A stretch of 64,000 nt of DNA from Flabesymbios commensalis (taxonomy: Eukaryota; Annelida; Polychaeta; Terebellida; Flabelligeridae), in contig OZ024909.1 of NCBI GenBank assembly GCA_964017125.1, positions 70,279,728-70,343,727 of the forward strand. The letters run 5' to 3'. The translations under genes and the position numbers were made by a program. Shown here one piece after another: positions 55,619 to 64,000 of the stretch. The notes under the pieces were generated by a model. The model was not told the DNA's origin, made no database searches, and saw nothing but the letters and a program-made list of their open reading frames with translations. Every line of letters starts with the position of its first letter. Within the stretch, counting starts at the first letter, position 1.

Positions 55619-56440
55619 TGATAATTATAAATACTATAGATGTTAAGAGATTTAAGAGTAGAAAAATAGACAATGTATGAGCTAGATATCATGAAGACGT
55701 CATAATCCTTACAGCTTTTTTCTGAACTTTGGACAAAGAACTCATACATTTATAGCAAGTGTGATCCCAAACTTCAATGCAGTATGTGACACTAGGATAT
55801 TTGAAACTATAAAAAAGAGTTATTAAAGTTAAAACTCTCCGCAGACGCCTTGCTTTACACAGTATAGCTATACCTCTAGATACTTTCCTTTTAACCTTTT
55901 CACTACCATACATGACGGAAATTTCCGTCGTCATTCGTCAATGAACGTAACCATAAAATGACACAAATTTTCGTCAAATATATACTACATTTATGTATTT
56001 TTCGTCATTTGAAGCTGGAAATTGCGTTAGCAATTCCAGCTTTAAATGACGAAAAATAGAACTCCTACACCAGTATATCTGGATCCTGGCATGCACTCCG
56101 GCCTGGAAGTCAAAGGGTTAATAGACGAAATATGGGTGGACCAATATTTTCCACTATTTTTCAAAAGTATGTTGTTTATAGTGACTGATTTATGCATGTT
56201 TATTTTGTTGTTTTAAATTGCTAAAATCATATATTGTGTTTAATTCACATTAAGAGATTATTAATTTGAATGTAGCCATTCTATAGTTTTACTTAGTTCT
56301 TCATTCATAATATCAATTAAAGTAGCAACGCTATTTTTTGTTAAAAATAAATTTGAATCATCAGCGTATACAATATTATTGTGAATAACAATGCTGAAAA
56401 ATTCACTATGTCATTTATGTAAATTAGAAATAATAAATAG
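55619..56440 (-). mobile_element. LINE fragment, RT catalytic region to thumb
   Basis: Minus strand: HNNIVYADDSNLFLTKNS (YADD catalytic box, about 56380-56330), MNEELSKTIEWLHSN, then after stops SLNVN.TQYMIL; across a MITE at 55891-56121, KRKVSRGIAILCKARRL, TLITLFYSFKYPSVTYCIEV and KVQKKAVRIM. Several in-frame stops: dead copy. CR1/L2/Jockey-like by sequence texture. The 3' part is cut by the SINE-A junction at 55618. Confidence 0.85.
55891..56121. mobile_element. TTAA-F MITE inserted in the LINE
   Basis: TTAACCTTTTCACTACC start and GAAGTCAAAGGGTTAA end; hairpin CGTCATTTGAAGCTGGAAAT with complement. TTAA is at both edges. The LINE reads straight across if the element and one TTAA are removed, proving the target site. 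Confidence 0.92.
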
Positions 56441-57049
56441 AAAGAAAAATTTAGAAAGTTATATTAATCACACAAAAAATGTGTTTTCTCTTTCTTTCAA
56501 ACTCCGGCATATGAAGTTGTATGTTACTGCACGCAATTGAAAAGAAGAATATTGGCCTTAGAAGGAAAGGTTTCCACCTTTATGTCTGATTCCGCTTGTA
56601 GACACCTCGCGGAGTTGACCTTCTTTATCTCTGGGTCGAGCGTCGAGATAATTCATGTGTTATTTCAACTCGCTGTGAAGAATACATAAGTTTCTGCAAA
56701 CTAAAGACGTCAGCCCAATGCTGGCTCAATGTTTGTCCAACCATTGGGCCATTATTGGGTTGACGTCTCCTGTTAGCTGGGACCGCTCTTGCCATGTCTG
56801 TTGGCATCACGTTACCAGAAATAATGAATCCCTTATGAAAATAACATTAAATACATCAAAATTGTATTATGCATTTCTGATGACATTTGTATCATCATAT
56901 ACAAACGCACTGCATGTGATCATTTAATATTGTAATCCAATTAAATAACAATAAGGTAGATTAAGTCAGTTAATGTACCTGTGTGGTGAAAACAAAAAGG
57001 TAATATAGCTTTGCTAGTCTTTTGATCTCTATGCGATAAGAAAAAAAAG
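56441..57049. other. Spacer with a core-less TA-PAL
   Basis: 56702-56780: AAAGACGTCAGCCCAATGCT and GGGTTGACGTCTCCTGTTAG pair, but the CGTCG..GACG core is missing. Otherwise nothing recognised. Confidence 0.45.
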
Positions 57050-57170
57050 GCCCAAGTATGGTATTCTACCCGATCATTTACATAACAAGTGAATGACGGC
57101 GGCGATTGACTGATCTAATCATGTGACATAGTGTATTTCATTGGCCAGGGGTAGAATATTATACTTAGTC
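57050..57170. mobile_element. Inverted-repeat element, GTATGGTATTCTACCC ends
   Basis: AAGTATGGTATTCTACCC and GGGGTAGAATATTATACTT about 120 bp apart; a solo end is at 36978. Confidence 0.6.
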
Positions 57171-57536
57171 TAAAATACTTACTCAGATTCTTCCAATGAG
57201 AAAATAAATACTGTAATGGTGTCCAGAAACCACAGACTTTGATAACAATGTCACTGATACCAAGGAAAATAGAATCTGATTCTATTTTTCTTGCTGATAC
57301 TGACCAGAGACTAACCTACTGGATACGATACATCGACTCGAAGGAAATGCAAGGCATATAACTAGTGTTGTTCTAACGCTGGTACATATAACACGTCTGA
57401 CACATACTTATTATGAGGATGAGGGTTGGTCGACACCAATATGTAAGGTCATACGTATATTCAGGTATTGCTAAATTTGTATCCACAAGGTTACATACCA
57501 CCAGAATGGCACATTGTTATCATACAGAACGACGGC

Positions 57537-57638
57537 AACACTAGACATTCAGCCAATGTTGCATTACTGTTGGGCCGGCGTCGCAGAGAGTGGTCCAACA
57601 CTAACCCAACATTGGGTCAATGTCTAGCGTTTGCTGGG
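57537..57638. mobile_element. TA-PAL palindrome
   Basis: CTAGACATTCAGCCAATG arm with CATTGGGTCAATGTCTAG; core CCGGCGTCGCAGAGAGTGG; end GCGTTTGCTGGG. Confidence 0.85.
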
Positions 57639-57744
57639 ACTGACCGACTACACCACTAGGATGATATTGTTAGCAAAACCACCTCACAAACTCTAACGAT
57701 AAGAAAAGCAAACGGCCGGTGTTCATTTAAAAGTGCGATATGGG

Positions 57745-57830
57745 AAAGTACAGCACTCGTTCAATGAATAAGGTGTGAGCCTTTAGGCGGACACCTTGTT
57801 CATTGAACGAGTGCTGTATTTGCATGAATA
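57745..57830. repeat. Hairpin repeat, CAGCACTCGTTCAATGAA
   Basis: Arms TACAGCACTCGTTCAATGAA and its complement around CTTTAGG. Related sequence at 14264-14420 and 37440-37560. Confidence 0.65.
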
Positions 57831-58700
57831 ATGAATGAATAGGCCTATATTTCACGATCTTCCGGATGGGTTTATAGAACTCTTATCAATCGTCCTTCGA
57901 ACACAAATCTATTACGAACTAGTGTACATCTCTTAGTGAAAACCACAGCGCCGAGTGTGAAGCAACGTTTTTGTGATATTTTCATTTTTATGAGATTTAT
58001 TTCGAACTGTTCTGTTGATTAAAATCCCCTTTTTAAAAACTTCTGAATGTGAATGTGAGATATTGGTATGCTGTTTTATGGATGGCATATTTCAATTACT
58101 TTATTCATATTCAATATTCTACCACAAAGCTGTGTTGTATTTTTTTGCGTTAAGTATATTTAGGTCTACTGAATCATTATTTTTTAAATAACTGATATGT
58201 ACATATATATTTTATTTGGAAGTTTACAATAAGAGTTGTGTAAATACACGATATGTTATCGTAGGTTATATACTGATAACAGTACTACAGTGAGAGTAAT
58301 AGACTACATGTGCAACATTTGTTGTAAAATTTGATATTTTATGACCTGAATTTGTAACCCGCACTAACAACAGAGATAAAACTATTCTAATAATGGCAAA
58401 AAATAGTGACTAAAATTAATATTTACACGAAGAGATACATAAAATTGTGTAATTTGTCCATCCCTGAATAAAAGTATTTTAATTATCGTGAAATACATCG
58501 GCTGGCGTCAGTTCGTGAAGCCGTCGTGCAGCCGAAATATGCTACCTGGATATATATTGAACTTACTTGCATAAGTTGTAAACACTTATCAATCACGATA
58601 TAGATATTGCCACATCTCCAGTATTTACACTGGGAGCGAGAACCTCCAGACATATTTTATGTCCCCCGAGTGTTTAGTAACATGCTCTCATCAAAACAAC
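57831..58700. other. AT-rich spacer, no gene recognised
   Basis: No shared family and no supported exon. Confidence 0.35.
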
Positions 58701-58808
58701 ATGGCCAGCCAAAACAAGGGGATCAATGGAGCTTTAATGTTAGGCCAACGTCTGCTAAGCTGGCGAGGTGGCAACCCAGAATTGGCCCAGCCTCTCATGT
58801 TTGCTAGG
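58701..58808. mobile_element. TA-PAL palindrome, strongly diverged
   Basis: TTAATGTTAGGCCAACGTCT and AGAATTGGCCCAGCCTC, ending CATGTTTGCTAGG. Confidence 0.55.
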
Positions 58809-59424
58809 TAGTGAAGACTAAACCCACAGATTTGGATAAATCCATTAATTGATCCAGGGCATCACATTAAGGTCGGCATGCACGTGGCAACCCCACTTAA
58901 CACCATTGCGTGTACTGGTATAAATAGCCTTTTAATAGCCGGGCGATTATCCCCACTAAAGAAAACAAATTCAGCTGTTCTGTTGAGATAATTTGATTTG
59001 TAAAATATATTAAGTATCTTTTTAATTTAAAGACCACCACACAGATATTCTGACTGCAAATTACTGGATGTTATGATAGTTTCATACAGTGCAGATTGTT
59101 AAATGTCATCACGCAATCCTCCCACGTGAGGTCGTTCCCTTGGCGATTCATATTTACACCTGCAGCGATTGTAAACAAAAACATGCCCAACTCACTCATT
59201 GTTCATCGAGAATCATTGTTTATAAACAATCCTGCTGACTAGTGAAAACAATTTTCACAAAACGAATAAATAATAATAATTGTTAATCATTGTCTCACCT
59301 TCTTTGGTCATATTGATATTGTTAAAATCAGGGGAAGATTAAATTGTCAAATAAAAGTATGGTAAAGGTATGGAAATCTCATCACATAAAATAAATCATG
59401 GAATAAAAGCCCACACCGCGTCTT
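58809..59424. other. Repeat-free island with Fox/Sox-like palindrome
   Basis: No match to the window's families. ATTGTTTATAAACAAT at about 59215-59230 is a perfect palindrome combining two TGTTTA and two ATTGT motifs; GTAAACAAAAACATG lies 45 bp upstream. Possible enhancer; no gene nearby. Confidence 0.3.
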
Positions 59425-59500
59425 CACCCTGAAAGCGCTAGCTATATAATTTAAAGTGTAACCGACTTGAAGTTGTGTCACTCGACTTCAAGTGGGGCCG
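59425..59500. mobile_element. TTAA-C hairpin remnant
   Basis: CGACTTGAAGTTGTGTCACT and CGACTTCAAGTGG; most of the element is lost. Confidence 0.5.
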
Positions 59501-60344
59501 GCCCCGATGCCTCATTCGTATCGTCTGGAGCTTTTATATAAATTTTGTCATCGTGGTTGTGCATATAGGCTACAGTGCTCCAAACTGTTCAAAGGCCTGG
59601 GGTGTACAGTGCTGCCTATGGTACGGTGCACTATAAATAACCCTTGAAGTCATTTGAAAAAGAGTAGAACGCGATATTGCCATGATTTTACAGAAAGCGA
59701 CGTATAGCAATATTCACTCACTCACTTAAGTGGATAAAAATAGTTATATTTGTACAATTCAAGGTTGGTACATTTTCTACGAGGCTGGCCCAACATTAAA
59801 CCAGCATTGGGTGTTTGTTGTGTTATGACGTCTTGCTCCTCAGAGATGAAGCATTGTGTGGGTGGTAAAACAGTCAACAATACCGATTGGATAATTTATT
59901 GATATAGCTACACTATATGACCCTAATTTATATTTTACGCAAAGGCAATCAATCTTGCCAAAAACTTAGATGCAGTGAACTCCGGTGTTCAGGGTATTGA
60001 ACATTAGCAAATCCTACTAAAATTCCGATTCACATTTATTAATTTGATTAAAAATATATAGATAATTCATGATAAATAATAACGAAATACTATTTCCCGC
60101 CCACGAAAAACTATTTCGTTCCCACAAAATAATATTTCTAGTTAGTTTTTCATTCATTCTCAACTGAAATTTGCCGACAAAATAAAATGACTTACGATTT
60201 TTCTATTACAAAATTATACGAAATCTCCAAACTTGAATGACCACAGTAAAATACCAGGAAAATGACATAAGTATCAATTAGTTAAGCATATGCCATAACA
60301 TTTTAATGACACACTATTTGGCCAGTGGGTAACAAAGCAGGGCC
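59501..60344. other. Spacer with one TA-PAL right half
   Basis: 59757-59822 holds TCTACGAGGCTGGCCC and ACATTAAACCAGCATTGGG. The rest is AT-rich with no recognised gene. Confidence 0.4.
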
Positions 60345-60443
60345 GGTATTCTAGTAAAAGTTACGACATATCGTATAGGCTTCGGATTGGTCGAGATGGC
60401 TATATCGCCCAATCCGAAGCCAACGCTATGTCGTAACTTGTAA
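60345..60443. repeat. Dispersed hairpin repeat, second copy
   Basis: AAGTTACGACATATCGTATA and CTATGTCGTAACTTGTA arms around GGCTTCGGATTGGTCGAGAT. Partner of 4087-4191. Confidence 0.75.
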
Positions 60444-60557
60444 TAATATAATAATAAAATATTTTTTTATAGCACAGTTCCAGTCTGTGGGTCAGCTCAG
60501 TGCGCTTTGCAGAATAGAAGTTTCTTAAAAGTTTTAAAATAAATTAATTAGGCATGT

Positions 60558-60905
60558 TTAACCGTTATCCTGCTTAGTTACTTTATTCAAATTTTCATCT
60601 ACTTGAAGTTGTGTCTCGGTACAGCGATCCACAACTTCAAGTGGGTGAAAATTACTCTCATTTGTTTATTTGATATCTATCCTTTGCAAATTCTGATGTT
60701 CAAACACACATTTTGTTCGCAATATCAGTAACTTAAAAGATAAATAAAACAAATCAAAAACGACATAATATTTGTTAAATTTGATATCTATCCTTTGCAA
60801 ATTCTGATGTTTAAACATACATTTCGTGCCCAATATCAGTGATTTGATCGACAAATAAAACAAATTAAAAACGACAATAGTCGTGATCAGCAGGATAAGG
60901 GTTAA
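60558..60905 (-). mobile_element. TTAA-B MITE with internal tandem duplication
   Basis: TTAACCGTTATCCTGCTTAG start and GTGATCAGCAGGATAAGGG then TTAA; hairpin CTACTTGAAGTTGTGTCTCG with complement. TTTGATATCTATCCTTTGCA occurs twice about 110 bp apart, which explains its 348-bp length against about 230 for its relatives. Confidence 0.9.
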
Positions 60906-61039
60906 AAGTCATATGCGTGTTTACGATCATATTGTACGAGAAAACGGGCTCAGAAAAGAGCAAATTAACGTGAACCACTCCCCGTGGTCAGCTTCAGATT
61001 TAGCTGATCGGACAGACATGCAACAACTGCTCATGTATC

Positions 61040-61130
61040 AATTCTGTCGTGCAAAGGCAAACAGCAGTAACTGCTCACTTGAAAGGTAAGCAGTAACTGC
61101 TGTTTGTAAATTAAGCAGTTACTGCTGCTT
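61040..61130. repeat. CAGTAACTGC-type repeat, triple
   Basis: AACAGCAGTAACTGCTCACT, GGTAAGCAGTAACTGCTG and TTAAGCAGTTACTGCTGC in a row. A further unit lies at about 61815-61880. Confidence 0.6.
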
Positions 61131-62410
61131 GCCTTGCACTGAATGTATATTTGGTGCCAATTACCAGAGGATCAATGAGGTCTATATGACAAGCACTCAG
61201 TCATGTTTGTACACGTATAAAATCCAATTCACAAGGTGGCGAACTTAGTTGCCCTATTATTCGAGCTCCACAAATACTAGCTACGCTTCTCAGCATTGAT
61301 TATATTCAGTGATATTATTAAATAATTACAAAATCATTAAGTGCTTATGGAAACTAATAGAAATATAAAGATTATTATTTTATTATGAAAAAAATAATTA
61401 GTGATACGTTGGAACCAATTAAACAAATGGCACGTCAGAGGATCAGCCAATTCCCGCACGTGATTTAGATGTTTTCTAACTTCATGTTGGCATGCACGAA
61501 ATGTTTCCTTCGTAAACATCAAACACCACATTGAATTTAGTACGGTCTCGTTATGCCAAATAATGGCATAACCTCACACAAATTGCAACAGAATATCCGA
61601 AAGTGTTTTTTTACTAAATAATATGTGTTCTTTAACCAAAAAAAGTCTTAGGTGATTCGAGTGGCAGAAAGTATTTTAAAATGTTGTTTCTTGACCTTAC
61701 CCTCTGACCTTCTTTTATTAGGAGATCTAGCCACGTTGCAAACATATATAGCTCGTACTAAGACATTATTTGAATGGGAAGATGATCCCATTTTCAGTGT
61801 AATGATGACTACACTGCCGTGCACAGCCAAAATACGATAACTGCTGATTTTTCAGGCATGCCGTTACTGTCTTATGACTTTACACTGCGACACAGTATAC
61901 ACTGCCCAGCTACACATGCGAAATAATTTTTTCAAAACATGATAATAATCAACTGTGAGAAAACGTTAAAATATATTTCATACATATACATGTCAAAGTA
62001 TGAAATTTCGTTTGTCTGTAGTGAAGAACAAGAAGAAGAAGAGTGTTCATTTACTGTAAATACATAACATGTTAAATAAAAAACAAAACTAGGTCACCAG
62101 TCCGCAACTACCACCCAAGCTGTCTCCACCAGTCTGGCAATAATCTTCCCAGTGGATTGACAGTGGTGTACCTTGGTTCCTCCGCTCAACAGCGCAACTA
62201 ATGCAGCTCTTGCACTGTTATGGCCATGGTAATTAAGGCCACTACTAGAGTGTTTGACCTTAGGACTCTCGAGTGGTATGAGAGGAGTTGCCCTGAATTA
62301 TTGTTACACTGGGGACTATCCGACCAAAGTATTAAATTGTACTGTTTTGAAAGTATTACAAAAACTTGTAAATTACCATTATGGCCGTAAAGTCGTGTAA
62401 AGCATTGTTT
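61131..62410. other. Spacer, no gene recognised
   Basis: No supported exon. AT-rich with a short GAA run near 62030. Confidence 0.3.
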
Positions 62411-62440
62411 TACGACTACTACTACTACTACTACTACAAA
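62411..62440 (+). repeat. CTA trinucleotide run
   Basis: About eight ACT units; its end supplied the target duplication of the adjacent SINE. Confidence 0.9.
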
Positions 62441-62601
62441 CGACATAAATCGGGCTTTAGGTCACCTTTGTGCACATACAGGCTAAATTGAGCCAGGATA
62501 ACCTCCTGAGGATGGTGAGATGAGTGAGATGACACTGCCCTCCAGACACATAATTCGAAATTCAAACCCTGGAGGTGTGAGGCCGAGCACGCTACCTCTC
62601 A
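62441..62601 (-). mobile_element. SINE-A second unit alone, with target duplication
   Basis: ACTACTACAAA at 62430-62440 and 62602-62612 brackets a 161-bp insert. On the minus strand it begins TGAGAGGTAGCGTGCTCGG, the start of the second tRNA-like unit, and runs to the SINE-A 3' end (AAAGCCCGATTTATG). Confidence 0.88.
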
Positions 62602-62612
62602 ACTACTACAAA

Positions 62613-63210
62613 ATGTCTTGGCTCACATTTTGTCCTAATGAATGAGCTGCATTTTATGGAGAAGACAGGGCACTTTCAAGCATCGCATAATAATCATTTT
62701 ACTAACACTAACAATTAGCTGCTACTGCTGAATAGATAAAGCTAATCCCGGCATTGTAATTCTCAAATGTACAGTATTTATAGAGATGGAATTACAATCA
62801 ACAATCAAAAGTGTACTATGTGGAGATTAAGCATTGTACCAATATTGTGCCAATATCGTGTGTCTTTATTGGCGTGTTGGACGTCAGTAGTGCATGTGGT
62901 TGCATCATCAAGTTGTCTGATGATAGTCATTATAAAAACCCACTTACCTTAACAATAAATTTATTCCTGCTGCTCATTCTATAATGATGGGGATGTGGCG
63001 TGTCTCAAGTAGTTAGTGATCTCATACTATGATTTCTTGGGCGTTGAATGATATGAAGAGGGTCCATGGATAAAATCGTGGACATATCCAACCCAAATAC
63101 AAAACTGCGAAGAAGGGGATGGCTGTGTTATTAAGAGGGTGTTGCAGTTTTTTGTCTAAAATATTTGCAAGATATATCATGCAACTTAAACAGCAGAAGT
63201 CCTATAAATC
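62613..63210. other. Spacer, no gene recognised
   Basis: No family match or supported exon. Confidence 0.3.
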
Positions 63211-63478
63211 GTCCAGCATTAAACAAATATCGGGTCAACGCCTCGTGTGCTGGGAGGTCACCACCTGTGAGCCGATGTCTGCTAAATGTTGGGCCAACAT
63301 AAAAAACGATGGCCAAGCATCAAACCAGCATTCAACATTAGTTTTCATCATCTGTTCGGTACTACATCATAACAAAAACGGGAGGTTGGCCCAACGCTGA
63401 TATAATGCTGGGAAAGCGTCGTAGATGAGGGAACAACATTATATCAGCAATGGATCAACGTCTCTTATCGTTTGTTGA
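63211..63478. mobile_element. Three TA-PAL pieces in a row
   Basis: 63211-63258 (right arm with GCCTCGTGTGCTGGG), 63262-63340 (TAAATGTTGGGCCAAC, AAACGATGGCC, CATCAAACCAGCATTC) and 63388-63478 (GATATAATGCTGGGAAAGCG with its complement AACATTATATCAGC). Confidence 0.65.
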
Positions 63479-63494
63479 TGCAGTTCAACATAGG

Positions 63495-63701
63495 TTAAAG
63501 CGACACAATCAGACTAAAATCATAAAAAAATAGTATTTTTATTTTGGCTGCTTAATAATGATGTAACATGTCCATAGACTACAACTGCAAAAGTGTTTTA
63601 ATTTTTGTTTTGCGCATTTACCAGCTAAGCGAGATATAAAGACGAAATTCCCGATTTCTTAATTGGACATGCATGATTTTAGCCTGATTGTGTCGCTTTA
63701 A
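63495..63701. mobile_element. TTAA-D MITE, clean copy
   Basis: TTAAAGCGACACAATCAG and CTGATTGTGTCGCTTTAA are perfect terminal inverted repeats including the TTAA. 207 bp, no coding. The internal hairpin of the copy at 296-557 is reduced to one arm here. Confidence 0.9.
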
Positions 63702-64000
63702 CGATCACCGATTTACTGCAGGGCATGCAAATCAAGTGGTTACAATTTAATCTAATTTGACACTTTTCCAGCGACAATTCATAAATCTACACACCTTTCT
63801 TTATCAAGGTTAACTGTTTTTCTCTACACCCATAGGCGCGGCATCATTAGAAAGCCATAGGCTCATTTGACGACCAGACCTGCGTGTTCCCAATTATAAA
63901 GAACATGGATTTACATTAGAGCCAAATATCGATCTGATATAGAAGTGTCTCATTAACAGAATAAAAAGTGTAAATCAGCACATGAGTATTTAATAAAATC
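63702..64000. other. Spacer to window end
   Basis: Nothing recognised. Confidence 0.3.

Overview
The window looks like intergenic or intronic DNA from an animal nuclear genome. It is AT-rich and has LINE and SINE retroposons, many miniature inverted-repeat elements (MITEs), and long micro- and minisatellites. There are no operons or compact genes. The repeat style suggests a marine invertebrate, perhaps a mollusc, but nothing here fixes the taxon. I find no complete host gene. The best host coding candidate is one 259-bp exon on the minus strand (804-1062), with good splice signals and a cysteine-rich, CUB-like translation. Most longer open frames are artefacts of repeats with few stop codons. 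I saw no retrovirus, LTR element or Polinton.

Family names used below are mine. TA-PAL: palindromes of about 105 bp with CCCAGCAAACA ends, flanked by TA; more than 40 whole or partial copies. TA-GAT: ends CTGTAGATCTGGTAAT, flanked by TA. TTAA-A to TTAA-F: elements of about 200-270 bp, mostly bounded by TTAA and CCCTT-like ends (as in piggyBac-type MITEs), each with an internal hairpin. TTAA-A has a GACGTC hairpin; TTAA-B has CCTGCT ends; TTAA-C has a GAAGTTGTG hairpin; TTAA-D has AGCGACACAATC ends; TTAA-E has a GGGTGTATCTGCC hairpin; TTAA-F has an AATTGCG hairpin. SINE-A is a two-part tRNA-like SINE. SINE-B is a second tRNA-derived SINE.

Layout: 1-4.5 kb, SINE-A, MITEs and the exon candidate. 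4.5-6.75 kb, a LINE nested in a TA-GAT element. 7-16.6 kb, a dense TTAA-A/C field, a 700-bp GATT array and a second LINE fragment. 17.3-18.9 kb, a 14-bp minisatellite. 20-24 kb, local duplications, a 42-bp minisatellite and SINEs. 24.5-27.6 kb, a near-identical 1.53-kb tandem duplication. 28-37 kb, repeat-poor DNA, a GAAT array and a 21-bp minisatellite. 38-44.4 kb, two copies of a segment each ending in a 27-bp minisatellite of very different length. 45-49 kb, a TA-PAL cluster and a 31-bp minisatellite. 50-57 kb, MITEs, a TA-PAL-derived array, a SINE cluster, a CACT array and a third LINE fragment. 57-64 kb, AT-rich unique DNA with scattered MITEs.

There is no gene network to describe. The interest lies in the repeats: palindromes whose two arms covary between copies, a SINE whose second half has moved alone, nested insertions that show exact target sites, and a segmental duplication whose break lies at a palindrome tip.
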